Below are positions 9,151 to 17,935 of a stretch of DNA of 28,390 nt, in pieces. Within the stretch, counting starts at the first letter, position 1; each line of letters starts with the position of its first letter. The notes under the pieces are model-generated. The model had not been told where the DNA came from. It worked only from the letters and a program-made list of their open reading frames with translations, and made no database searches. The stretch is from NCBI GenBank assembly GCA_032718475.1, contig JAUCBJ010004530.1:1-28390 (forward strand). Reading direction: 5' to 3'. The translations under genes were made by a program, and so were the position numbers. Source of the DNA: Nemertoderma westbladi. Its lineage: Eukaryota; Xenacoelomorpha; Nemertodermatida; Nemertodermatidae.

Positions 9151-11112
9151 TCAGTCAAATCCCCCACTGATGTATGATGGTCCTGCTTCTTCTAGTAAGG
9201 CTACTTCTTCTTTCTTGGCTCGGGCAATCTTCTTATGCATACGCTCCCTCTTCTTCTTCCCTTGGTACCTGGCATAGCTAACGCGCTTGCGGTTCTTGCG
9301 ATCGATACTTCGTCGACTGTGGGTGTTGCTGGTCAGGTCATTCTGAGATATTTTGTTTAGAATTTTCAATCTACCAGATGCTCCATTGTTGAAACTCAAT
9401 ATGGCACTGTTGATGGCTAGTTTGATGCGTTTATGGCCATGAAATTTATGTTTAGGAGCTCTACTCCACACTGCGCCATTCAGAGACTCACTCTGGTTCT
9501 GGGTATATCCCGGTAAGCATCGCTGAAGGAGAAGTGGATCTGAGAGTCGTCTATAGACTGGAAGTAGCAGTGGTAGAAACACAGGATCGAGGTGGTGAGG
9601 TTTGTCTGTGAATTTTTTACCTGCCTGAAACTTGCAAAAAGTAGATTCTCCTTTGTCACAATATTTGTGGCGTACTTCAGGTGTTGGCAGCATAATGCTA
9701 TGAACGATTGTTGCGAGAATGTCCCTTTTCATCTTCCAGAGACATCGCTCTTTTTCTTCTGGAGTTTTTGCTGTAGCATCCACATTCTTTCTAACAGCAT
9801 TGCCATAATATCTTGATAGACGTTCACAAGTTGGGAGAGTAAGTCTATGTTTGGAGCCTCCAACAAACTTGCCATCAGAGAGTTTGCCTTTGTTGTTCTC
9901 TCTAACATCTCGAAGGGCTTTATGGAGGCGCTTCTGCACATGGTTTATGCAATCCAGTTTATTTACTCTGTTGCAATAGACGGTACTATCGGAGTGTTGA
10001 GACCAATGTTCCTTTCCCCTATCTGAACTGTCGAATTCCTCTTTTTGAGCTTTTGTCATAGGCTCATACTTCTCACAGCTATCACAGGCTCCATAGACAT
10101 TCCAAACATTCTTATATGTTGAGCTATCTCCATCACATATCAGTTCCTTGAACATCAATCCATGATTTACACCCATCAGACCAGAGTTTGAACGACTAAA
10201 CAACTCAATGCCAATACTGGCCTCCATTGAACCACTTGATCCTGTATGAATTGTTTGACATGTTGAGCAATCTTTAGTATGGCTCTCAAGCCATACTTTA
10301 TATTCCTTAGATTGCTTGTTCAGGGGATTGAAAGTAACCTGATTGCAGACCTTGGTACGGAACCCATAATCAAGCACTTTGCCAGACTCCATAGAGATTA
10401 CTGCACCATAGCCATAATCCGATGTGTGACCCCTCTTGGCCCATGAACCATCAAATGAAACTGCAGTTTCAACAGGCAATTCATCAGATCTTCTGATTTC
10501 TTTCCTCGCTGAAGTCATGTCTTCACCAACAAGCTCTGTGCTGATGTCTATAAGATCATTGATATATTTCGAAAAACTGGCCTGATGCATGCTTATTGGT
10601 ATATCAAGTGCAGTTGATAGCTTGTACAACGATTCAAGATCACCACCACATTCTGTAGCTCCAAAAGCCAAACGAAGATTTAGGTCTTTAGACTTTTTTG
10701 AGTTATATATATACCTGTACCATTACGGGAACACTGAAGTTTATAATCGAAATCACACTTCGAGCAGCTGTAATGAATTACACTGTCAACTCCATTGCAC
10801 TTGTCAGCTAGCTGCTTAGATGTGATCTCACTCTCTTCACAATTATGGGCAGCTTTTATGAATGGATAACAAATTGTCACAATGTATGATTCTGTATCCT
10901 GTGACTAGTTTTTCATCTCTTTCCTGTGCTACTGGTAAAGTGTCATCTGTTGCCAATTTTATTTTATTTTCAGAAATTGGTACCGGTATATCTTCAGGTA
11001 TATCCGGCAACAGGTCAGTGATATCTGAAGACAAGGAAATCCATTTACCAGATTCAGAACGTCTAAACTGTTTGGCACCAAATACCTTCTTACTCTTCCC
11101 TGGGGTCGGCAT
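9151..11112 (-). pseudogene. Mutator-like (Kolobok-type) DDE transposase, two frameshifts
   Basis: The transposase would cut and paste this element. The main open frame (10671-9151, 506 residues) holds the catalytic domain: SFDGSWAKRGH near residue 72, with D74 a likely first acidic residue; ICDGDSS with D180; DCINHVQKRLHKALR near 240; and NQSESLNGAVW with E395 a likely third acidic residue. The C-terminus is a basic tail (KNRKRVSYARYQGKKKRERM), probably a nuclear or DNA-binding signal. The N-terminal part lies upstream in two other frames: 11112-10843 (starts at a true ATG, MPTPGKSKKVFG; ends YRIIHCDNLLS) and 10880-10680 (FIKAAHNCEES, then CSKCDFDYKLQC, a possible zinc-binding pair). One shift falls near 10870 and the other near 10690 beside a run of six A. 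Otherwise it is free of stops, so the damage is recent. Introns are unlikely at these junctions because no splice-like gap is present. Confidence 0.75.
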
Positions 11113-12181
11113 AATATTAGTATTGATTAGGCAAAGTATTGATAAAAATAAAATAGGAAGGAAATATTTGTAAAATCAACTCAATTTTCAATTTATTATG
11201 CCCACAAAATAAAAGATTTTCTATCTGTACCGGTATGTACAGGTACATGCTGCCAGTCTAAACTTGTAGTAGCCTACCAGTTGAACAGTGGGCACTGGGC
11301 ATAAAATTAGTTTATCTAAGGTTCCAGTACGAGCAATGGTATTTGTGGATTTGGTGCCCATCAGGACAACATATTTAATCTGGTTTTGGCCCATGACAGG
11401 GGGCCCTGGGGCCCCCTTGTCATGGGCCAAAACCAGATCCTCCAATTAGGGTGGGTTACGGACCAGCCATACTAACCCTAACCCCAAATCCAATGGAATC
11501 ATCGTGCACCAAAACAGTCAGGTTAGTAGATATACAGTAATCACCGGTAGTAGGCCGAACAGTTATAAGGAGTGACGGGTACGAGACCCACAGGAGCCCA
11601 AGCAATGATTAGGGTACGGTGCCGGTACAATTCAGGTATGATTAGAATAAAAAGCACACCAGTATGGGTACCGGCACTGTAATAGACCTAGATAGGTTTG
11701 TTGTTACTGCCATAATGAATAACTAACTTGAGGGAACCGGTACCAGATATATTTCTTCAATAATGGTATGGTCTGATTGTAAAGCTGTGAATGAAGAAAC
11801 AGGCAACGAGTACAGTACATGGTATTGGGCTGTTACAGTACTGGGCTGTTACTGTATGTACACATCAACGCCTGTCTGCCTGTACAATTTCTATACTTCA
11901 AATGTGCCTCCACTTCTGATTGCTGTTACAAGGGCAGGGCACCTCTTGTAACCGCCGCAGCTTCATTATTTTTGTTTACAATGTCTCTTGAAAAAATTCA
12001 ATTTATGTCGAACGGCATACTATTGCAGTTTGTTTAGTGGATGCGGTTCCGAATTTTGTTTGGTTTTTGGGGTATATCTCAAAAACTACTTCGAATTAGT
12101 GAAAACGGATTTTAGCACTGGATTCAGCATTAAATTCTGCTCTTAATCAGCCAATAAAACTTTTTTCGACAATTTTGTAAA
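11113..12181. other. Right non-coding arm of the DNA transposon
   Basis: About 1.1 kb between the transposase start and the right inverted repeat. It is unusually rich in GGTACCGG-like words (for example near 11230, 11543, 11625, 11665 and 11738) and contains the long hairpin at 11378-11438. No coding sense is seen. It may include a smaller nested insertion. Confidence 0.5.
11378..11438. repeat. Long inverted repeat (about 27-bp arms, 6-nt loop)
   Basis: The arm at 11378-11404 (starting ATCTGGTTTTGGCCCATGAC) and its complement at 11411-11438 pair along their full length with a single one-base bulge. The spacer is CCTGGG. It lies inside the non-coding arm of the DNA transposon. Confidence 0.85.
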
Positions 12182-12200
12182 ATTATGGTATACCCTCCCC
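12182..12200 (-). repeat. Right terminal inverted repeat
   Basis: Exact reverse complement of 8498-8516; followed at once by TTAA (12201-12204). Confidence 0.9.
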
Positions 12201-12204
12201 TTAA
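12201..12204 (+). repeat. TTAA target-site duplication, right
   Basis: Partner of the TTAA at 8494-8497. Confidence 0.75.
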
Positions 12205-12858
12205 ATGCTGGTGAAACTGTTCTAGATTATTTTTACAACAACCTTTAAATTGCGCCTATTGGGTTTGTTCAAAATGCCTTTCTTTCTATTTCTGGAAATG
12301 CCTCTCAAGTCTGGGCGTGCAGTAACAATATCAACCAAAATTCAGGAATTTTCCACGATTTCTTCTTTACTGATGAATAGTTTTCTGCTGGAATACAGTT
12401 TCAGACAAAACCTGGGAAACTGAATGCCGAGACAGGCCCCACTAAGTGGGGGTATTAGTAGTATTAGTATTATCGCACCCAGTCAGTCAAGCTAGCATTT
12501 AATTGAGAAATTAATACATAATAAAAACTGTGCAAATAAAATCAGATCCGAACAAGATAAAATCAACAACTGAGAATGAATTTAATTGAAAACGAACAGT
12601 AGAATCAACACTAGAGTCAGTAATGAGCCTGTAATAACATTTACATTATATGCCATAATAGCTAAGTAAACACTGACTCCTCCCATGAGAAGTTCCCGAT
12701 TGTAAATAACATGACGAAATAAATTATTGCTCTATTAATTGATCCGAGAGCGAACACGTCTCCACTTCCTGGAGGATGATGCTTTTAGAATATTCATCAG
12801 TGATTTTATGGTTGGTACCGGGAACTCCATTACCCAGCACTAATTACCACTTGTAACA
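12205..12858. other. Intergenic stretch, no gene seen
   Basis: AT-rich sequence with a short GTATTAGTAGTATTAGTATTA simple-repeat patch near 12450-12473. No coding sense or known repeat recognised. Confidence 0.35.
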
Positions 12859-13137
12859 TCATATACCCTTTGCATAAAGGCATGTTTGCAAAGTTGCGTT
12901 TTGACACTGTGTTACCCGCAGTAGAGTTCCAATGTTGTGGCGATAAATCTCTACCGATAATGGAAAACAGTTGACAAGATCATATATGTAGGATTGGGTT
13001 TGCGATGTATTTACCCACCCCACATACAGGAGGCCACGGAGAGCCTTCTTGTCACATATGCCGATCTTATTTATTTCTACTTCGAAGAGAGCGCCCAAAG
13101 TGAACCTAGAAGTATAAATGATCATTGGCAGAGCCAC
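12859..13137 (-). CDS. Unrecognised reading frame, possible exon
   Basis: A 92-codon minus-strand frame encodes a Cys-containing peptide including FTLGALFEVEINKIG and CDKKALRGLLYVGW. I do not recognise a family. It has a natural composition and is preceded by TATACTTCTAG (acceptor-like, near 13106) and ends at AAAGG followed by GTATATG (donor-like, near 12868), so it could be an internal exon of a host gene. It could also be chance: no neighbouring exon was found, and the next 100 bp to the right look like a LINE relic on the other strand. Confidence 0.2.
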   Translation of the reverse strand: MALPMIIYTSRFTLGALFEVEINKIGICDKKALRGLLYVGWVNTSQTQSYIYDLVNCFPLSVEIYRHNIGTLLRVTQCQNATLQTCLYAKGI

Positions 13138-13154
13138 TGTACGCCATAAATATA

Positions 13155-13262
13155 TTAAGTTTTGTTACTCCCCGCCACCACTGCTGATCAAACTGTTGTA
13201 GAAATGTAGATGACTTTTACAACAATCTTCAAAGGTTAGTTGATGGGGTAGATGAATTAAAA
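13155..13262 (+). pseudogene. Tiny endonuclease relic of an RTE-like LINE
   Basis: Two overlapping plus-strand frames read FCYSPPPLL and then VDDFYNNLQRLVDGVDE. These line up with CYSPTSV and VESFYHNLQAATDGVDQ in the endonuclease of the intact LINE at 13884-17411, in the same order and with similar spacing. The relic is divergent from that copy and heavily broken, so it is an older, related insertion. Confidence 0.5.
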
Positions 13263-13384
13263 TGATGTTGATGGTGTGGCCATCATACAGCACGAGGCTC
13301 AATTAAACAAAATACTATTTTCTGAAGTTTTATATCAATTTTCAGAGTTTAGTCAACCAAGCAGTATCCTTTATCCTATTTAAG

Positions 13385-13442
13385 TTTTTTTTTTATTTAT
13401 TATTTATTTCCTCCGACAAGCCAATTAGTGCCATTGTCGATA
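13385..13442 (-). repeat. LINE-type 3' tail on the minus strand
   Basis: Read on the minus strand, a CGACAA/TTGTCG hairpin is followed by GAGGAAATAAATAATAAATA and a run of A, the same design as the tail at 4487-4600. It implies that the 3' end of another LINE lies here, although no matching coding region is visible to its right. Confidence 0.45.
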
Positions 13443-13870
13443 TCAGTATCAACAAATTATACACAATAAATGCACAACATAGATTACTTTACTTCTATAT
13501 AAAAAAAAAGTGCTCGAAATATATGCAGACAACAAACTATTTTAATATAACAGTAAAACAATGCTATAACATTGGGTGGCCCAGGGATTAATTAACTTTA
13601 CCTAGTGAATGACAATGTTTATTTCAGCAGTAAAACAATTACAGTGAAAGCATACTACGCAACTACTGTATAATACTCACAATACAAGCTATTGTACACG
13701 AGGCGCAGTAGCTTCCAAACACAGTGTAAATGCCTTCAATAGAAACAAACTAAACTGTTTGATTTTGGTTTCTGATTGGTTACCAAGAAGTTCACGAAAC
13801 TTAAAAAGGTGTTGGATGGCTGGTATACCTGGGAGGTAAGAACTGTAATCGTAAATTGTTATAAAAAGGG
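13443..13870. other. AT-rich stretch, no gene seen
   Basis: This is the left flank of the intact LINE. Before that insertion it was continuous with the sequence from 17425 onward. No coding sense supported. Confidence 0.4.
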
Positions 13871-13883
13871 CAGCGCAAATCAC
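13871..13883 (+). repeat. Target-site duplication, left copy (CAGCGCAAATCAC)
   Basis: Identical to 17412-17424; directly abuts the 3' tail of the intact LINE. Confidence 0.9.
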
Positions 13884-13921
13884 TACTACTAGGATCGGCA
13901 TGCTGCATTGCAGCTGCATTT
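13884..13921 (-). other. 3' terminal hairpin and TAG-repeat tail of the intact LINE
   Basis: After the stop codon the element has GCTGC-AAT-GCAGC, a perfect 5-bp hairpin, then ATGCCGATCCTAGTAGTA and the TSD. The truncated copy has the same arrangement at 6117-6154, with AACC for ATCC and one more repeat base set. This is presumably the recognition end for the reverse transcriptase. Confidence 0.7.
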
Positions 13922-16900
13922 TTAAGAATGCTGTGCCGGCTTGTCAACAAAATTGCACCGCCACAACTCCCTATCATCCATGACATTTGCTAGATCATCC
14001 GCATCTTTAAGGCCAGTGTCCTTTAAGATGCGTCTCAAGAAAGTCATGGGGTGTCCACCATGCTTATTCACTCCATGAGGCTGCCAAAGTACAAGATTAT
14101 GCACTGGCTGGTCCTCACGGCGAAAGCAATGTCCTGCAAAGCGGAGGCGATTTTGTTCTAGTGTCAAGCTTGGGGTAACCAATGAGACACCTCCAATGTT
14201 ATATAGTGTCTGGTTGGAGATGTGTGCATTGTACTTGACACAATGAACCCGGCGTAGCATTCTTGTGAATGTGCCATCCAGAGATTTGGTGTCCTCAGCA
14301 GTTAGAGCCCAGCATGGACTCCCGTAGAGGAGTACTGGAACTACTGCTGCTCTAAATAATCGGACCTTAAGTTTCCGATTAATTCTTGGTGACTTCCAAA
14401 TCCTGGAAAGCCTATTCAAGGCTGCCCATGCCTTTCCCTTACGTATTCGAAGGTCCTCACCTGACTTCCGGATCCATGATGCCAGGTAACAGAAGTCGTC
14501 CACATGCTCAAGCATACCATCCTTTGAGCTTATGCTCATCCGATCAGAGACTTGCTGAGGACTTTCAAAGTTAACTGTCAGAATTTTGGTCTTTCCGGAG
14601 TTAATAAAAAGACCAACACTAGAAGCAGCATGTTCTAATGAGCTGAGGAGCCGTTGGGCTCCCTCTAATGATTCTGAGAGTACTCCTAAGTCATCAGCAA
14701 AGTCTAGATCAGTTAGGTACTTGGCAGGATTTCCTCGACTTCTGGAGCCAGTAGGTGGAGTTATCATCACCCCATCATCATTATGATGATCTAAGGACAT
14801 GCGTAGAACATAGTCAACCACAATAATGAACAAGAATGGTGCAAGTGTGTCTCCTTGGAGGACGCCCCATAACACTTCAAATGGTTCTGTGTCACCGTCA
14901 ACAGTAGACACAAATGTTGTCGAACCATCGTATACTGATCTGATTGCTGCAATAATTTCATCAGGAATCCCATATAATGAAAGTATGCTGAACATACGTG
15001 AGCGAGAGACTGAATCAAAGGCCTTGAAGAAGTCAACAAAGATAACAGCCAGATGCCTGTCTTTCTTTTTTGATAATTCTTCAATTATCCTTCTAAGTGC
15101 CAAAATGGGCTCCATGGTCCCACGACCTTTACGGAACCCATTCTGATTTCCACGGAGCAGTCTCTCAATGGGATCCCTGATGCGATTTAATAGAATCCTA
15201 TTGTATAGCTTTGCAGCAATCGAGATCAATGAGATTCCCCGAAAAGAACCATAGTGTGTTAGGTTGCCCTTCTTGGGAACAGGCACCAACTTATTTGTTT
15301 TCATTTCTTGTGGGACTCTTGTTGTACGGTACATGTCTACTATGATGGGATAGATGAGCTTTAAACACTCAGGTATTTTAAAGACCTCAGGGGGAACACC
15401 ATCTACTCCACTGGCACGATTGGTCTTAATGCTCTTTGCAGCAGCCTTCACTTCTGCAAAGGAGATATCGCCAATGGGAATATCTGGGAGTACAGACTCA
15501 GACACCTTTACTTCTATAAAGTTATCAGGCAATACCCTGTCATTATTGAGGAGCTTTTCAAAGTGGGCTTTCCAACCATTGAGGCGATCGGCTGGTGATT
15601 CAGCCTTAACCTTCGTGGTTGGTTGGCTTTTCCGCCCAGTAAGCAGATTGATCGATTTCCATGCCTGGGATGATTGCCTGCTGTCGTCAGCATCATTGAT
15701 GGCATCAACCTGTTGGTTTATTAGCTCCTGTAGATTAACAGAGTACTGCCTGTTCAGGGACCTAGATGCAGCCTTAACTGCATTCTTGGCCGCTGTAGTC
15801 TGTTTGAGTCTGGACTCTTTCTGCGCCTTATGAAGGTCATTTCGGCACTTTTGAATTTTGTTGTCAGTCCAGGGGGCCCTTTTCCTGTTTCGAGGGTATA
15901 CAGGAACTGTTTCTGCAGCTGCTAACTTAACTGCTTCTGTAAAGGCAGTATAGCCCTCACAGTGATCTGCCGCCTCAGAGGCAAGAGCCTCATACCTGTT
16001 GCTCAGCTGTAGTGTGAAGCTGGATCTCACACTTGGCTGTTGCAACAGAGAGGACCAGTCATGCCGCGGCAAGGCAGATTTCGTTGTTCTGCTAGCACGC
16101 AGACTAAGTCTTACCTTGGCCACAATAAGGCGGTGATCACTGGAGAAGGGTCGAAGTGTAAATGCATTACAGTCTTGTATAGAGCTCCTGTATTTGCTAC
16201 GAAACAGAATATGGTCTATCTGGGACTTGTGACCACTGGGTCCACTATGAGTCCATAGCTTTCCAGTTCGCTTCTTGAACTGGGTTCCAGCCGAAAACAA
16301 TCCATTTCCAGAGATAAAATCCTGAAGATGGACAGAATTTCGGTTAACACTATTGCATGATGCATTACTATGATGCAGACTTGCATTAAAGTCTCCCAGG
16401 AATGTTAAGAATGCATGCTGATCCACTCCATCAGTAGCTGCTTGTAGATTGTGGTAGAAACTTTCCACCTCCTCTACAGGGGCAACACTAGTTGGAGAGT
16501 AGCACACAATCAGAACCACCTTATGAAACTTCTTAGCCAGTCTTCCAGAACATGAGAAGTGGCAACGGATGATGCGGTTAGAGATTTGGTCTATTTTGTC
16601 CAATGCTGCATGTGCAGTTGGATTCATCAATAGACCAATTCCACCATTGCCACTATCATCTGCTGACGCGAGGGCGAGACGCCAACCGCCCCCCATGTCC
16701 TTAATCAGAACCTCATCAGTCTGTCCAGTCTGCATTCGGTGCTCTTGAACACCCACTGCGCTAAGAGAAAGCTTATCTGCCAAGGCAGTCAGCTCACCTT
16801 GTCGCATTGGGGACCCGAGTGTTAGGGTGTTTACTGAGGCTAGTCTAGTGACTTGCCTCAGATTCACCAATGGCTTTGTTGGTCGGGGTGGAACATGAGA

Positions 16901-17206
16901 GTAGCCTCCAACTCCAGAATCCCTCTCCCCATCACAATCTGGCCTCCCTGGTGACCCAGGGTTTGGGCCAGAAAGGTCATCAGGAAAGGGACTCAAAGAA
17001 TTGTTGACTGCTCTCTCTCCAGTAGGGGGTGAGACAGGCAGCCAGTCAGGAGTTAACTGACGCCTGTGAGGCCGATTGTGTCCGGTAGTTCCACTGGCCT
17101 CTAGTGGCCGGACCTCCGCATTGCTAATGTAATCCATAGTGGGGGTTGGGGGGTGCTTTTTTGCCGAGTCAGCTCTCGGGGCAAATACCACACCCTGGTT
17201 TGCCAT
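13922..17206 (-). CDS. LINE endonuclease/reverse transcriptase polyprotein, intact
   Basis: One open frame of 1,094 codons. I place the start at ATG 17206; the frame stays open seven codons further upstream but without an ATG. Residues 1-115 are a Pro/Ser-rich leader. Residues about 116-370 form the exonuclease-endonuclease-phosphatase domain that nicks the target: VGVQEHRM (E155), NGGIGLLMN, VCYSPT, LGDFNASL (D272), QIDHILF, SSDHRLIV (D357, H358). A linker to about 540 is followed by the reverse transcriptase: KTNRASGVDGVP, LVPVPKKGN, NGFRKGRGT, AVIFVDFFKAFD (D725), GVLQGDTLAP and DLDFADDLG (D838, D839). The C-terminal part includes VLLYGSPCWALT and RLRFAGHCFRRE. All catalytic residues are present. 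It would act on its own RNA in cis by target-primed reverse transcription. No separate ORF1 is seen. It is the likely driver family for the truncated copy at 4653-6154. Confidence 0.93.
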   Translation of the reverse strand: MANQGVVFAPRADSAKKHPPTPTMDYISNAEVRPLEASGTTGHNRPHRRQLTPDWLPVSPPTGERAVNNSLSPFPDDLSGPNPGSPGRPDCDGERDSGVGGYSHVPPRPTKPLVNLRQVTRLASVNTLTLGSPMRQGELTALADKLSLSAVGVQEHRMQTGQTDEVLIKDMGGGWRLALASADDSGNGGIGLLMNPTAHAALDKIDQISNRIIRCHFSCSGRLAKKFHKVVLIVCYSPTSVAPVEEVESFYHNLQAATDGVDQHAFLTFLGDFNASLHHSNASCNSVNRNSVHLQDFISGNGLFSAGTQFKKRTGKLWTHSGPSGHKSQIDHILFRSKYRSSIQDCNAFTLRPFSSDHRLIVAKVRLSLRASRTTKSALPRHDWSSLLQQPSVRSSFTLQLSNRYEALASEAADHCEGYTAFTEAVKLAAAETVPVYPRNRKRAPWTDNKIQKCRNDLHKAQKESRLKQTTAAKNAVKAASRSLNRQYSVNLQELINQQVDAINDADDSRQSSQAWKSINLLTGRKSQPTTKVKAESPADRLNGWKAHFEKLLNNDRVLPDNFIEVKVSESVLPDIPIGDISFAEVKAAAKSIKTNRASGVDGVPPEVFKIPECLKLIYPIIVDMYRTTRVPQEMKTNKLVPVPKKGNLTHYGSFRGISLISIAAKLYNRILLNRIRDPIERLLRGNQNGFRKGRGTMEPILALRRIIEELSKKKDRHLAVIFVDFFKAFDSVSRSRMFSILSLYGIPDEIIAAIRSVYDGSTTFVSTVDGDTEPFEVLWGVLQGDTLAPFLFIIVVDYVLRMSLDHHNDDGVMITPPTGSRSRGNPAKYLTDLDFADDLGVLSESLEGAQRLLSSLEHAASSVGLFINSGKTKILTVNFESPQQVSDRMSISSKDGMLEHVDDFCYLASWIRKSGEDLRIRKGKAWAALNRLSRIWKSPRINRKLKVRLFRAAVVPVLLYGSPCWALTAEDTKSLDGTFTRMLRRVHCVKYNAHISNQTLYNIGGVSLVTPSLTLEQNRLRFAGHCFRREDQPVHNLVLWQPHGVNKHGGHPMTFLRRILKDTGLKDADDLANVMDDRELWRCNFVDKPAQHS

Positions 17207-17378
17207 TCCACAGGGTGGGTGTCGCAATGGAGTCAGATATGAGGCCCATCACCCATATCTACTCTGGCCCACATGACCCACCATTGGCTGTTGCAGCTCA
17301 TCTGCTGGGTCATGCCCTGTACCCTTGCTGCCAGGTGCAGGTCGCAGTGAAGTGCTCTCAGAGTGGACATGAGAACAC

Positions 17379-17411
17379 TCTACTCCTGACCAGCCATTGG
17401 TCAGGAGTAGA
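17379..17411 (-). other. 14-bp perfect hairpin flush with the 5' end of the intact LINE
   Basis: Arms TCTACTCCTGACCA (17379-17392) and TGGTCAGGAGTAGA (17398-17411) are perfect complements around a 5-nt loop. The outer arm ends at 17411, the last base before the TSD, so the stem closes exactly at the element end and would be the first 33 nt of full-length element RNA. A second possible stem follows within 40 nt (AGTGTTCTC with GAGAGCACT). The role is unknown. Confidence 0.85.
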
Positions 17412-17424
17412 CAGCGCAAATCAC
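17412..17424 (+). repeat. Target-site duplication, right copy (CAGCGCAAATCAC)
   Basis: Identical to 13871-13883; abuts the 5' hairpin of the intact LINE. Confidence 0.9.
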
Positions 17425-17935
17425 AAAATGGTACTGGCAGCTGAATAGACGTCATAATCTGTCAGCACGTGGCACATTATGCCATCAACCTCGCCCAATT
17501 TCCAACCCATGAGAAGAGCATCTCGAGGGAACTCACTGACCTACATAATTTTGGATAAAAACTGAAAATCTGCAAGCATACAAGGCCGACCTATCAATGG
17601 TATCAAAGGCTTTCTGCCCCTTCGGGCCAAATTGGCATTGAATTTGGTATCATATTACCAATACTGGCAGTACCATACCACCCTGCTGCCTTACAGCCAA
17701 CCTAGACAGCTAGGCCTACAGTACCATGTACCTACAGCAATAGCAGTGAGCAGCACGGTATTGAGTACAGCAGGCATCTCATGGTACCAGTGCTGTACTC
17801 CACTCCAGTACTTTATAATCTGGTTGGCTTGTCAATCTAGTCAAATGGGGTCCTGGATACGGATATTACCCAGAGCCCTCCAAGTCCATTCTAGTAGTCC
17901 ATGAGTGGGACTAGGAGGAGGCCGAGTCGATCTTC
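17425..17935. other. Right flank of the intact LINE, no gene seen
   Basis: Mixed-composition DNA with TACAGTACC- and GGTACC-like words around 17640-17820. Short frames here have no recognisable family. It may contain more of the old retroelement relic that becomes readable at 17936. Confidence 0.35.

Larger units (their letters stand above)
8498..12200 (-). mobile_element. DNA transposon with TTAA target sites and Mutator-like transposase (Kolobok-type)
   Basis: A 3.7-kb element is bounded by perfect 19-bp inverted repeats and TTAA on both sides. It contains a transposase gene on the minus strand (9151-11112), about 600 bp of non-coding left end and about 1.1 kb of right end. TTAA target sites are typical of piggyBac and Kolobok. 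The transposase carries the 'Mutator-like' DDE domain (FDGSW, CDGDS, ESLN) seen in animal proteins and not the piggyBac fold, so Kolobok is the better fit. The superfamily assignment is my inference; the element boundaries are directly visible. Both subterminal regions contain 'ataactc'/'ctcaaaaactac'-like non-coding sequence. Confidence 0.75.
13884..17411 (-). mobile_element. Complete APE-type (RTE-like) non-LTR retrotransposon
   Basis: This is a 3,528-bp element on the minus strand between perfect 13-bp TSDs. In its own orientation it has a 14-bp hairpin starting at its first base, a 205-base leader, one open reading frame of 1,094 codons, and a very short 3' end of about 38 bp: a GCTGC/GCAGC hairpin and then CCTAGTAGTA. 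There is no poly(A); the 3' end is a short TAG repeat, as in RTE-type elements, which end in microsatellite-like tails. The intact frame and identical TSD point to recent insertion. The truncated copy at 4653-6154 ends at the same position with the same tail, which confirms the 3' boundary. Clade naming (RTE-like) is by motif style, not by a tree. Confidence 0.92.

Noticed and set aside
10685-10695. Programmed -1 frameshift in the transposase
   Set aside because: The in-frame codons at the six-A run do not form the X XXY YYZ pattern, and a second frame change nearby suggests ordinary indels. Kept only as a low-interest finding.
8494-12204. piggyBac assignment based on TTAA target sites
   Set aside because: The encoded transposase shows the Mutator-like FDGSW/CDGDS/ESLN motifs and no piggyBac-type domain.
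13689-13919. 76-codon minus-strand frame just downstream of the LINE
   Set aside because: It starts in the element's 3' tail and runs into flanking DNA across the TSD, so it is a chance frame.
15354-15833. 159-codon plus-strand open frame inside the intact LINE
   Set aside because: It lies antisense to the conserved reverse transcriptase and linker, and its sequence is explained by the minus-strand codons. No family resemblance.
17379-17411. HDV-like self-cleaving ribozyme at the LINE 5' end
   Set aside because: The first bases pair locally in a simple hairpin. I could not fold the nested double pseudoknot or find the conserved core around it.
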